From the NCBI GenBank assembly GCA_010094045.1, contig ML986730.1, forward strand, positions 36,127 to 58,074: a stretch of 21,948 nt of DNA. Direction: 5' to 3'. A program made the translations under genes and the position numbers. The notes under the pieces were generated by a model. The model ran no database searches, was not told the DNA's origin, and saw only the letters and a program-made list of their open reading frames with translations. Below are positions 9,541 to 19,998 of this stretch, in pieces. Every line of letters begins with the position of its first letter. Within the stretch, counting starts at the first letter, position 1. The DNA comes from Lojkania enalia. Taxonomy: Eukaryota; Ascomycota; Dothideomycetes; Pleosporales.

Positions 9541-12500
9541 GATAACTAGTACTCTATTTATAACTCCTATACTACTTAATAATATCTTTAGTCTTCTCGC
9601 CTTAATAGATAATAGCTGTAACTTATATATAATAGTCGAGAAAAGGATTATATAAAAGACTGGACTAGAATACTTCTACCTCCTAATACTATTAACAGCC
9701 TTATTATTTAGTAATTTCTCGACTAGAATTATTAAAGAAGTAGCTATTATTAACTTATTAAATATAGGTAGGAGTTAAGTAGGTCCAGGTCGGGTATTTA
9801 CTTATATAGTTCTAAGGATAGAAGGAGATTATAGTATAATTTTAGAACGCTTATAAAAGTAAAGTAAGGATATAATTATCGACCTAAAAACGGAAATCCT
9901 ATATATTTATAGAACGGGGGTAATTATACAAAACTAGGAGCTTTAGAAGTAGTAATATATAGCTAATATTACCTAAGTCTTAGTATATACTTTTTCTACT
10001 ATAGTAAAATACTATAGAAGACGCCTATAAGATTCTTTTACTAAACTACCTTATATCTTTACCGTTAGTATAGCTAATATTTAAAAGGCTCTAGAAAATA
10101 AGCTAAAGATAGACCCTTATATAAAACTCCCTAAAGAATATATATAGTAGCTCTATACCTTTAATTAATAGGAAACTAATAAGCTACCGTTTTTAAAACT
10201 AGGAGTAGACTATATAATTAAGCTGGAAGGGAAAGATAGAAGCCCTCTAAAGATCCCCTCAGGTCCTTTATATAGAATATTATAAAAGATACTTCTTATC
10301 CTTTAGAAAACCCTAATAGAGCTCCTTAATAAAAGATTTATTCGGGTTAGCAACTCCCTAGTTATAGTACCGGTCCTATTTATACGAAAACTAGGGGGTA
10401 GCCTCTACTTTTATATTAACTACTACGCCCTAAATACTATTATATAGAAAGACTACTACTCTCTACCTTTAATCCGAGAAATGTTAAATTAAATTAGTCG
10501 AGCTAAGTAGTTTATAAAACTTAATATTATTACTATATTTAATAAGATCTAAATTAAAGAAGGAGATAAGTAGAAGATAGTATTTATAACCTACTATAAT
10601 TTATATAAGTAGCTAGTTATACCTTTTAGCCTTATAAATATTTTAAGTACGTTCTAATAGTATATTAATCGTACGATCTAGAAGTATTTAAGCGACTTTA
10701 TCTTAGTATATTTAGATAATATCTTTATATATACGGATAGTTCCCTATAAAACTATTAGCACTATATTAAAGTAATCCTTTAAAAGCTAATAGATACTAG
10801 CCTCTAACTTAATATTAATAAGTGCGAATTTAAGGTCTATATAATAAAATATCTTAGCTTTATTATTAATACGAAAAAAGGTATCTAAATAGACCTATAG
10901 AAAGTTAAAGTAATCTAGGACTAAGAAGTACCTATATTAGTTTATAATATATAAAGCTTTTTAAGCTTTATAAATTTCTACTGCTAGTTTATTAAGGAAT
11001 TTTCTAAAGTAGTTACTCTACTAATAGCTCTTACCTAAAGAGAATAAGAGAAGAAATAGTTTTAACTTAATAATTAGGTACTTACTACCTTTAATTACTT
11101 AAAGTAATACTTTATATAAGTACTAGCGTTAGTCTAATATAACTCTAAAAGAGAAACGATTCTAGAATATAATACTTCTAGCTAGTATACTAGAGGTATA
11201 TTTCTATAATATAATAATAAAGAAGTTTTATAACCTATTACTTTTATATTAAAGTAAATATTTCTTATAAAGTATAACTACCTAATCTATAATAAGGAAT
11301 TACTAGTAGTTATATAATATCTTAAAGAATAGGAGAAGTTTTTAAAACTATTTATATATTTTATAGTTTATATAAATTATTATAACCTAAAATACTTTAC
11401 TAAAATATAGAGGTTCTCTAAACGCTAGGTAAAGTAGGTAGTATTCTTTACCTAGTTTAACTTCTAGTTTAAATATAAGCTAGGTAAGCTTAATATTCTA
11501 GCTAATACTCTCTTATATTATAATCAGGATCTTCTAAAAGAAGCTAATAATAAGCAGATTTAGAGAAGAATTAGCTAACTCTTTAGACTGTCCGATTTTA
11601 AAGATAGAGTTTATACAGCCCTTATATAAACTAGAAACTAGTATACTAAAGATACTCCTAATAATTAGGTAGAGGTAGTTACCCTAGAAGACTTTATATT
11701 AGAAGAGAAATCTATAAATAAAGGGGAGTCTATAACTAAAATATTATATAAGAAGTAGTAAATACTAATAGAGATCTTATAGTAAGATATTTAAGGAAAA
11801 GATAAGACGTATACTATATTTCTCTATACTACTAAAGTAGAGGAGAGAATACTTCTAGAAACCCTCTATTACCTTAGAATTAGCCTATCTAACCTCTTAG
11901 TCCTAGAAGATAGATTAATATAGAGAGAATATACTTAGGTTTTTAAGAGCGAGCTATTTTATATAAAGCTAATCTAAGAAACTTACAACTTTTATTTAGC
12001 TAGCTATCCTAGTAAAAATATTATAATCGGGTTAATATTATAGTACTACTTTTAGCCTAGAATAGTAGTAGACATTAAATATTTTATATAAAATTACTAT
12101 TCTTATAGTAGAAATATAGTTTAGTATTCTAGAAAAAAAGGCCTACTATATCCTCTTCTAGTTCCTAAAAGAGTATAGTTAGAAATTTTAATAGACTATA
12201 TTATTAACTTACTAAGAACTATATATAGTAATAAGTATATTCTTATTATTATAGACCGTTTAAGTAAAAGAGTACTCTTTATTACTATCCTAGACTTTAA
12301 GAGCTAAATATTAGTTAATAAGTTTATTAAGTATTTTATAGTATATTATAGGCTCCTATAAGTAATAGTTTCTAATAGAGGAGAGTAGTTTATATAAGGT
12401 GTATAGATACGCGTCTACTAAATTCTTAAGATTAAGTAAAGGCTATTAATAACATACTATCTAGAGACTGACAGAAGTATAGAGTGTATAAACTAGCTAC

Positions 12501-13290
12501 TTAAAAAGCTTCTCTACTACTATTATAACTACTACTAGAATAACTAGGATCTATAGCTACTACTAGTTTAAATTACTATTAGTACTAGGGATGCTTTCTC
12601 TATAGAAGTTAGCCTATTCTTTCTTACTTATAGTTATTACCCAAACTTAAGAGAATCTATATAACTAGAAAAGGAGCTGCTAATAGAATAGTCTAAAAAC
12701 CCTATTTATACAGTAAAATAGATTATTAGTAAACTAAAAAACTGCGTCGAATTTACGTAAGTAATAATAGCCTATATATAATAGTAGTAGTAAAAAATTT
12801 ATAATTATATAAGAGATCCTATATTATAATACTAATTAGAGGATAAAGTTTAGCTTAATATATATAATATTAAGATAGATTCTATAAGGAAAAAGAAGCT
12901 CTATAAGCTCTATTAATAATATATAGTTAATAAGACTATTAGATAAAATATATACTAACTAGATACCCTATTAGAAATTTATAATATCTTCTATATAATA
13001 CTACTTAGCTCTATCGCTTAAGACCTATTACTAAATTAAATATAGAACGACTATTAACTAGCGCTAATTAGTATTAGAAACGAAGATAAATAGGAGTTTA
13101 AGAAAATCTAAAATGTACGAGTAATTAGTAAGAGAGAAGGTAGCCTAAAATAGTAGTTCTTTTATAAGTAGACTAGTTATACTATATTTTTATAGAACGA
13201 CTAGGGCGACTATAAAGATATAATTACTCTAGAAGAATTTAAACGGGATACGGGGCGGAATTTTACTAAAGAACTACTTGTCCGTATAAC
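9540..13290 (+). pseudogene. pol: pol of the chromovirus (PR-RT-RH-IN-chromodomain)
   Basis: One frame (codon starts 2 modulo 3) covers the whole polyprotein with no net frameshift. Protease: ALIDNSC at 9599-9619 (former ALIDSGC, Asp at 9608). Reverse transcriptase: GPLY region at 10262; LYFYINYYALN from 10403 (former LRFCVDYRALN); active site YLDN at 10709-10720 (former YLDD). RNase H: YNKELL at 11288 and GKLNILANTL from 11483. Integrase: catalytic Asp at 12194; second Asp changed to Asn at 12374 by RIP (SNRGEQF, former SDRG); catalytic Glu at 12482 in the ETDRSIE segment (former ETDGQTE). Chromodomain: 13082 to about 13258, with EFKKI, VRVISKREGSLK and ITLEEFKRDTGR. Stops are former Gln, Arg or Trp codons. 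Confidence 0.9.
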
Positions 13291-13301
13291 TTAGTATTAG
13301 A

Positions 13302-13328
13302 GAAAGAAGAGGAGGAGGAGGAGGGGAA
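13302..13328 (+). other. Polypurine tract of the chromovirus
   Basis: A near-pure purine run (AGAAAGAAGAGGAGGAGGAG, then GAGGGGAA) lies directly upstream of the 3' LTR at 13332, the expected place for plus-strand priming. Purine runs lack CpA and TpG and so escaped RIP. Confidence 0.75.
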
Positions 13329-13331
13329 TAT

Positions 13332-13532
13332 TATAAAAGTCCTAGTCTATAGCTTAGTCCGTTCCTACAATGCTATAATAGTAGTTGCTCTTATATAACC
13401 CTATACCTACTTAGACTAAAGTAAGTAAATAATATATATTTTACTACCGTATACTTTCTCTTCTCTTTTTCTAGCTTTAATAATAATAGATTCTTATTAT
13501 ATCTAATTCTATTATATTCTTAAACCTTCTTA
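13332..13532 (+). repeat. 3' LTR of the chromovirus
   Basis: It runs from TATAAAAGTCCTAG to AACCTTCTTA. Compared with the 5' LTR it shows mostly C/T and G/A differences. It is followed by the target duplication ATAGG. Confidence 0.9.
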
Positions 13533-13537
13533 ATAGG
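13533..13537 (+). repeat. Target-site duplication, right copy (ATAGG)
   Basis: RIP-altered duplicate of ACGGG at 8051-8055. Array copy 3 resumes at 13538 with TGCGATAATATAG, matching the other copies. Confidence 0.8.
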
Positions 13538-13631
13538 TGCGATAATATAGCGTTATAAGTAGAATAAATAGACTCTACTAAATAGTTTTTATATATAAAG
13601 TATTACGGTTAGAGTACTAGTTGTAAATAAA

Positions 13632-13666
13632 TCGGGGGGGTAATAGTTAGATAAATTACTCTCTTT
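13632..13666. repeat. G-tract/C-tract hairpin in the copy 3 leader
   Basis: A seven-G run with TAATAGTTAGATAAATTA and CTCTCTTTT: the same element as 3088-3120, with the C arm partly mutated. Confidence 0.55.
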
Positions 13667-13678
13667 TAATAACCTATT

Positions 13679-13708
13679 TTAGGTATAGCGCTATAATACT
13701 ATACCTAA
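13679..13708. repeat. Imperfect palindrome in the copy 3 leader
   Basis: TTAGGTATAGCGCTATAATA followed by CTATACCTAA. Equivalent to 3133-3162, with central transitions. Confidence 0.55.
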
Positions 13709-14485
13709 TCTATTATAAATTAGGCCTAATTTGTTGCCTTATATTAGATAGGAAATCTACTTCTATATCTAACGCTAACGTAGCTACTATAAGCCTATCT
13801 TTTTTAAACCATTCCTCTAACTATCTAGCTTATTTTATATCTCTAGTATAATAGTATCTACTATCTAGTACTTTAGCTATCGCTTTATATTACGCTTTAC
13901 TATAGTAGTATACTACCCCTTTCTCCCTTTATTCCCTAAGCTGCTGTACCTACTACTAATATATTACTAATACTATCTCCTATACCTACTTCTACTTATA
14001 CTATAATACTAAATATTATATATTTAGCTATACTATACTTGCTTAAATATATATTATATACTAAACTAGTATACTCTCTTTTAGCTTAGTCTCTTGTACT
14101 AGTAGTAGTATTACTATAAGTAGTACTACCGAGTATAGTAGTAGTTGTAAATTCTTTAGTTTTACTAACTTTAGCTGCTAGTTACTTAATATAAAAATAA
14201 GATAATACTTATCTACTATAATCTACTATAACAGCTTCTTACTATTAAATATCCTTATATAGCTAATAAAATTTCTATTACTTATTATATCGTCTGTTAT
14301 ATCTATACTAACTATTACTACTACTACTAAATTACTCTTATTATACTTCTATTCTATATAGTTAATTCTACTCTCTTAAATCTACTTAACTAAGTTCTTA
14401 ATAAGCGCTTAGTATAGTACTACTACTACCGTTATCCTATATTAATTTAAGTAAGCTGGTATAGTAAATAGTAAACTCTTCCCTC

Positions 14486-14487
14486 TA
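14486..14487. repeat. TA target duplication, left side of Fot element
   Basis: TA at 14486-14487 is repeated at 15994-15995. The empty site in copy 3 is CTTCTACTAG with a single TA at 5097-5098. Confidence 0.85.
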
Positions 14488-14529
14488 ATATATTTTATAA
14501 GTAAGTTGCCTACTTAAGTAAGTTACCTA
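14488..14529 (+). repeat. Left terminal inverted repeat of the Fot element
   Basis: ATATATTTTATAAGTAAGTT and onward. It pairs with the reverse complement of 15952-15993, with mainly C/T and G/A mismatches. Confidence 0.88.
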
Positions 14530-14604
14530 CTTTTGCTAAGAAGTTATACCCTACCTACTTATAATATAATATAGTAACTACCTTAACCTTAATTAATCTA
14601 TTAA

Positions 14605-15885
14605 AAAGGTTAGATATTACTAGCTATTTTAGCTATTAATTAAGATTAAATCTAGAGTATATAAAGCGCTGTAACTACCTATAGTATCTTTTAAATAATA
14701 CTTAGAAACTAACGCGCCGGTAAACCTTTATAATATAATTATAAGCCTAATTTAAAGAAGTTTACAAAGTTAGAAGAATTAACTATAATATAGTATATAC
14801 TAGACCTATTATCTTATAAATACCCTCCTATAAATAATAGTATATAAGATACAGCTAACTATTTACTTAGAGCTCGCTCTATAGACTAGGTTGATAAAAA
14901 CTAGCTAATAAACTTTATTAATCGTATTCCTAAGCTTAAAATATACTTCTATTAAAAATACGACTATTAAAGAACTCTCTATAAAGATCCTAAAGTTATT
15001 AGTAGCTAGTTTAACCTTTAGTATATAAGGTAGTATATAATAGGTACTTATTATCTACTAGTTATTAATAGCTATAAGAGCTATAGGTCTACTAAATTTT
15101 AGCTACTTTATAAAGAGAAGGATATTATTCTATTATATATACTAGTATATTTATTATATCTACTACAGCCTTTAGATATAGGCTACTTCTTACTATTAAA
15201 GAAAGTATATAGGCGTAAGATTAATAAGCTTATATAAGCTAGTATCTACTATATTATAAAGCTTAACTTTCTACCTACCTTTTATATAGTATATTAGCGC
15301 TCTATTACTAAAGCTAATATATACACAAGCTTTTAAGGTACTAGTCTAGAACTATATAATTCTAATATAGTACTATTAAAGTTTAATATTAAGCTTTATA
15401 CTCTATTATTACTACTAGCAGCTAGTTGCCTCTAGGAGTTAAAAATACTAACTAATGCTGTTAAACTAGAGTCTTAAATAATACTAATTTAAGACCGTAT
15501 TACTAAGTATTAGAATAGCTTACCTACTATAATTAATAATTCTCTTAATTTACTTACTAAAGGTATTATATAGATAGCTTATTTATATATACTATTTTAG
15601 TATTAGGTTAGTTAGCTTTAGAAAGTAAATAAGACTCTATTACAGCGCAAAAAGCGATTAAAAAAGGTTCTATAGAAGTAAAGTAGTTATACTAAAGCTG
15701 AAGCTGCTGAGATAACTGTTTAAAAGGAGGTAGATAAGCAGCTAGAGGATGAAGTATATATAGGTAGGAAGTGTAAAAGAGTAGGTATACTATACTAGAA
15801 GCGCTGCAGCTACTGTAGTAAGCCTAGATATAATACTAGAACTTATATAGTAGTAGATAAATAGTATATCTATCCCCTATTAAAT
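14605..15885 (+). pseudogene. Fot/pogo-type DDE transposase, RIP-mutated and internally deleted
   Basis: The frame with codon starts at 1 modulo 3 spans the element. The N-terminal helix-turn-helix/CENP-B-like part includes LRN*RAGKPL (14701) and KLEELTII*YILDL. It is followed by ANYLLRARSID*VDKN* and INFINRIPKLK, typical of the Fot family. Then come KYDY*RTLYKDPKVISS*F (about 14959-15013) and, too soon, LLVINSYKSYRSTKF (from 15055), which holds the second catalytic Asp mutated to Asn at 15067. The first catalytic Asp region (the NFDETG-type motif) and about 120 residues are missing between them. The third Asp is in LLQPLDIGYF (Asp codon at 15175). The C-terminus has a zinc knuckle from 15805, CSYCSKPRYNTRTY (former C-x2-C-x4-H-x4-C), a known Fot/Pot feature. 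Stops and the deletion abolish function. Confidence 0.85.
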
Positions 15886-15951
15886 TATTATAGTAATACC
15901 TATAGGTATTATTATAATATATACCTCTAAATATAGAGATAGCTAATAAGA

Positions 15952-15993
15952 TAGGTAATTTACTTAGGTGGGTAACTTGCTTGTAAAATACGT
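15952..15993 (-). repeat. Right terminal inverted repeat of the Fot element
   Basis: TAGGTAATTTACTTAGGTGG through TTGTAAAATACGT. It is less RIP-altered than the left repeat: it keeps the G or C at several sites that are A or T on the left. Confidence 0.88.
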
Positions 15994-15995
15994 TA
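15994..15995. repeat. TA target duplication, right side of Fot element
   Basis: TA, followed by CTAGTTAAAAGTAC, which matches CTAGTTAAGAGTAC in copy 3. Confidence 0.85.
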
Positions 15996-18900
15996 CTAGT
16001 TAAAAGTACTATAATAGGTAGTATTTACCTGCCTAGTATTATATATATTACTTACTCTTACTTAGCTAAATAGAAGTTAATCTCTTTTTATCTAAGCACC
16101 TACTATATCGCCTTTTAAAGTTCTTTCTCTCTTCTACTTTAAGCCTATATTTTCTTTTCTTATACTATAGACCCTTTACTATTATTATTATACTACTACT
16201 ACTTCCTTATTCTAGTCCAGCTTTAACTATCTATCTACCTTACCTCTAGTATCTCTTTACCCCTATTAAGCCCTAAGAAGTAATACTATAATATATTAAA
16301 TAGCTAGAACGCTTTAATTAAATATATACTAAGATACTTAATAATATTAATTAGTATACTATAGTTTCTAATCTCTATCTATATCGTCCGCGTGCTTTAT
16401 AATTCTAGTATACTTTCTTTCTTATCTATTTTAGCTTCTTTAACTTCCTCTATCTTATCCTAATATCTTTTACTAAACAACTCTCTAACTACTTCTCTAC
16501 TAATATTAATAGCTATATATTAGTAGTCTAATATATATAGCTTAATATTTACCTACTTACTAGTCTCGCGCTTAAATACGCGTATTAGTTAGTCTATCTT
16601 CTATAACCTATATTAATCTACTTATATATAGTTGCTAAAGCTGCTACTAAATACCTTAATATTTAGATACTTCTAAAATAGCTATACGTAAGCTAAATAT
16701 ACTATTATTATCTATTCTAGCCGTAATAGTAGAAAGCGTAATACTACTTTTAGCTTATTCTACTAGAATTGTAATTTATAGTAGTAGACTATTATTATAA
16801 TCTACCTATCTACTATAAAGATATTATAGTTCTATAGTATTCTATTATAATACTATATTATTATAATCTCTAACCCTTATCTAGACTACCTTAAAGTTAT
16901 ATATATACTAACTATTAGTAGTTCTAAAAAATAATCTATCTACTATAAGTACTATTTTACCCGCTACTTACTCTATAAGCTATCTTTTAACTAGAACTAT
17001 TAACTAGCTTCTATCTATCTAGCCTAAGTAAGTATCTACTTAAGCTTATTATTAAGCTAATTATTATAATAATAGATAAAAGATATATCTTACTATATAA
17101 ATATAATATTATTAATAAGCTGTTCTAGCTGGATAGTAAACCAGTCTTTAGCTCTAGCCGTCTAATATAGTTCTTACTAGAGTATCTCCTCTATCTTAGC
17201 TACTATATCCTTTACTATCTTATAGAACTAGCTAATATAAATTAGCTAGCTATTAAGATAGAATATCTTCTTATCTTTTAACTAGTAAGTATTACCTAAA
17301 TTACCAGCCGTTAGTATAATAAACTTCTTACATACTAGTAAGCTAATTATCTTACTTATTAGATTAAACGATTTATTAGCTAAAAACTTCCGCTATATAA
17401 GTAGAAAATACTCCTAGTTCTTATCTATCTACTTATTATACTCTACTACTAGAAGTAGCTTCTCTATACCTAGCACGCGTATATAGTATACTATACTAAT
17501 AAGTATATATAAGTAGTTTTTTCTTATATATTATCGGTCTATTTTAATATTAATTTCTAGTATAGTAAGAAAATAGATAAGCCTATTACTAAACAGCCGA
17601 CTCTCTATTAATTAAAAAATAAATAATATAAGTATATCTAGTAGTACTCTAAATTAAGCGTTTTTACTATCTCTATCTAATATAACCTATAGTACTATTA
17701 TTAGTTCTTTCTATTTATTTTATTAATAGAATAGCTTGTACGCGTCTTCTATCTAATTTATTTTTTTCTTTTTATAGTACTTATAATAGAGGCCGCTATT
17801 ATTATTATTATTACTATTAATATTACTTTTAGTTCTATTAGATCTAGAACTTATACTATTATCTAATACTATACTATTATTATTACTATTATTACTATTA
17901 CAACTATAGCTAATTTATATAGTTTAAACTTCTTTATTAATAATAATATAGAAAAAGTAGTAGATAAACTTAATAATATAACTAGTATATACTACCTGAC
18001 TCTTAGGGTTTTATAGTTAAATAAGTAGATACCTATCTATTTTATATTACTAAGTACTTCTAAACTACTATTTTATCTTTTATATAAGTAATAATAACCT
18101 TTTAATATTCTACTTAACTAATAATTTAACTAGCTTTACTAGCTACTAAAGTTTTACCTTACTTTAGTTAGGTAGCTAAATCTAATATATAAGATATACT
18201 TAATTCCGCTTTACTAGATACTTTAGCTACTCTATCTATTTAAACTACCTAGTTTTATTAGTTTTTACTACCTCCATATCTATAATCTATACCTTTTCTT
18301 CTTCTCTCTATTTTATAAGTTTAAACCTAGCTAACTAATTATATATAATATTAGCCTCTATATAGAAAATAGCTAGTATATAGTTATAACTACCTATATT
18401 AATAATAAAATATTATTATAACCCGCTGGTCTAAAAGAATATTTATACCTTAACCTTCTAATAAAGCCTACTTTTATTACCTATTTATATCTACTTATAC
18501 TTCTTTTTTAGATATATATATAATATATTAATATTAGTAGTAATATAGTATTTAGATTATTTATACTAGAACCTATTTAATAGCTTTTCTAATTCTAGTA
18601 TTAGTTACCCGAACGGTACGGGTAGTTAGATATTCTTTACTAGTTTAATTAGCTACTAATAAGTATATTTAACTATTACCCTCCTCTATTCTATTATTAT
18701 ACTATAATAGTACTATAGATATATATTAATATTTAATATAGTAGTTATATATTTCTTATATATTAAAATATAGTACTTAAATAGATAGTAGAAATAGTTC
18801 TTAATATCCTCTAATAATAGTACTATTCTACTTACTTATATACGGGTCTTTCTACTATAGATATAGTATTACACCCTTAGTTTAAGCGTCTATATATCTT

Positions 18901-19044
18901 AGTAGAACTATATTCTTCTAGCTTTATTATAGCCCTATACTAGTACGGGTATAATAATATAGTATTATAAGTAGAATAAATAGATTCTACTAAATAGTTT
19001 TTATATATAAAGTATTTCGGTTAAAATACTAGTTATAAATAAAT

Positions 19045-19078
19045 TAGGGGGGTTATAATTAGATAAATTACCTCTTTT
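19045..19078. repeat. G-tract/C-tract hairpin in the copy 4 leader
   Basis: A six-G run with TTATAATTAGATAAATTA and CCTCTTTTA; same element as 3088-3120, with the C arm eroded. Confidence 0.55.
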
Positions 19079-19090
19079 AAATAATCTATT

Positions 19091-19120
19091 TTAGGTATAG
19101 CGCTATAGTATTATATCTAA
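19091..19120. repeat. Imperfect palindrome in the copy 4 leader
   Basis: TTAGGTATAGCGCTATAGTA followed by TTATATCTAA. Equivalent to 3133-3162, with transition mismatches in the right arm. Confidence 0.55.
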
Positions 19121-19163
19121 TCTATTATAAGTTAGGCCTAATTTATTACCTTATATTAGATAG

Positions 19164-19998
19164 AATAAGTCTACTATTAAATAGCTAATTACCTATCGAT
19201 TAAAAAATAAATAATATAAGTATATTTAATAATATTCTAAGTTAAATATCTTTACTATTTCTATCTAATATAACCTATAGTAGTATTACTAGCTTCTTCT
19301 ATTTATTTTACTAATAAAATAGCTTATATACTTCTTTTATCTAATCTATTTCTTTTTTTTATAGTATCTATAATCGGGGCTACTATTACTATTATTATTA
19401 CTATTAGTACTATTTTTAACTTTACTAGACCTAGAACTTACGCTATTATTTAATACTATACTATTATTATTACTATTATTACTATTACTATTATAGCTAA
19501 TTTATATAGCTTAAGTTTTTTTATTAGTAATAATATAGAGAAAGTAGTAGATAAACTTAATAATATAGCTAGTATATACTATTTAACTCTTAGAGTTTTA
19601 TAGTTAAGTAAGTAGACGTTTATTTACCTTATATTCTTAAGCATTTTTAAACTACTATCTTATTTCTTATATAAGTAATAATAATCCTCTAATATTCTAC
19701 TTAACTAATAGTTTAACTAGCTTTACTACCTACTAAAATTTTACCTTACTTTAATTAGGCAGCTAGATCTAATATATAAGATATACTCGATTCTACTTTA
19801 CTAAATACTCTAGTTACCCTATCTACTTAAACTACCCGGTTTTATTAGTTTTTACTACCCCTATATTTATAACCTATACCCTCTCTTCTTTCCTCTATTT
19901 TATAAGTTTAAACCTGGCTAACTAATTATATATAATATTAGCCTCTATATAGAAAATAACTAGCTTATAATTATAGCTACTTATATTAATAATAAAAT
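19164..19998 (-). pseudogene. OrsD-RecQ array, copy 5 (internal gene fragment)
   Basis: Matches about 17575-18410 of copy 4. It starts (right side, minus strand) in the OrsD region (FIIN, SYNYKL, IFYIEAN) and runs through the former WFKRTGW stretch and the Ser/Asn linker, ending in the middle region near the gene point of 17575. Its left end joins the leader of copy 4 at GATAG|AATAAGTC (19163/19164). It lacks leader, zinc-finger start and helicase. It is truncated on both sides and full of RIP stops. Confidence 0.82.

Larger units (their letters stand above)
8056..13532 (+). mobile_element. Ty3/Gypsy chromovirus, complete but dead (5477 bp)
   Basis: An LTR retrotransposon with 202- and 201-bp LTRs, a 5-bp target duplication, gag with a CCHC knuckle, and pol in the order protease, reverse transcriptase, RNase H, integrase, chromodomain. 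Reverse transcriptase before integrase places it in Ty3/Gypsy, and the C-terminal chromodomain places it among chromoviruses. The length is within the usual 5-7 kb range. The two LTRs differ mainly by transitions plus one single-base length difference, so RIP after insertion, rather than age alone, explains their divergence. It interrupts the leader of array copy 3, about 120 bp upstream of the OrsD gene start, and is in the opposite orientation to that gene. Confidence 0.92.
4363..13751 (-). repeat. OrsD-RecQ array, copy 3 (full unit, interrupted by a retrotransposon)
   Basis: Two parts, 4363-8055 (3693 bp) and 13538-13751 (214 bp), are separated by the chromovirus and its target duplication. 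Joined, they make about 3907 bp against 3904 bp for copy 4 without its insertion, so the two full units are almost free of length differences. The right border is ATATTAGATAG at 13741-13751. The left border abuts the leader of copy 2 directly, with no spacer. Order on the minus strand: leader, OrsD gene, helicase, then the leader of the next copy. Confidence 0.9.
14488..15993 (+). mobile_element. Fot1/pogo-type Tc1-mariner DNA transposon (1506 bp, internally deleted)
   Basis: The ends are inverted repeats of about 42 bp. The left begins ATATATTTTATAAGTAAG, and the right, reverse complemented, begins ACGTATTTTACAAGCAAG; the differences are transitions. The element is flanked by TA duplications. 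It carries one transposase remnant with pogo/Fot features. Fot1-type elements are usually about 1.8-1.9 kb. The shortfall of about 350 bp matches an in-frame gap in the transposase core. It is inserted in array copy 4 only. Confidence 0.92.
13752..18826 (-). pseudogene. OrsD-domain/RecQ-like helicase gene, full copy 4 (split by a transposon)
   Basis: The gene lies on the minus strand and is equivalent to 4363-7932, about 1189 codons without the insertion. The Fot element at 14488-15993 separates the N-terminal part (15996-18826: zinc-finger stretches, OrsD segments, Ser/Asn linker, middle region and the start of the helicase) from the C-terminal part (13752-14487: remaining helicase motifs to motif V). 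The insertion lies within the Walker A codons, between those for TS and xGKS. Near the 3' end it reads RLIVATLALDIEVDFLSNIR, against AILALGIGVDFLSNIR in copy 3. Comparison of the two suggests an ancestral ATSALGxGVDF, the typical RecQ motif V. The last four residues, SNIR, fall in the neighbouring leader. Motif VI is missing. The start is an ATA at 18826. Confidence 0.78.
13752..19163 (-). repeat. OrsD-RecQ array, copy 4 (full unit, interrupted by a Fot element)
   Basis: A full unit of about 3904 bp after subtracting the 1506-bp transposon and its 2-bp duplication. The right border is TATATTAGATAG at 19152-19163, and the left end abuts the leader of copy 3. It starts and ends at exactly the same points as copy 3, so these two are a true tandem pair. 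Confidence 0.9.

Noticed and set aside
13302..13328. GGA repeat as an independent minisatellite
   Set aside because: It lies directly before the 3' LTR and fits a polypurine tract of the retrotransposon.
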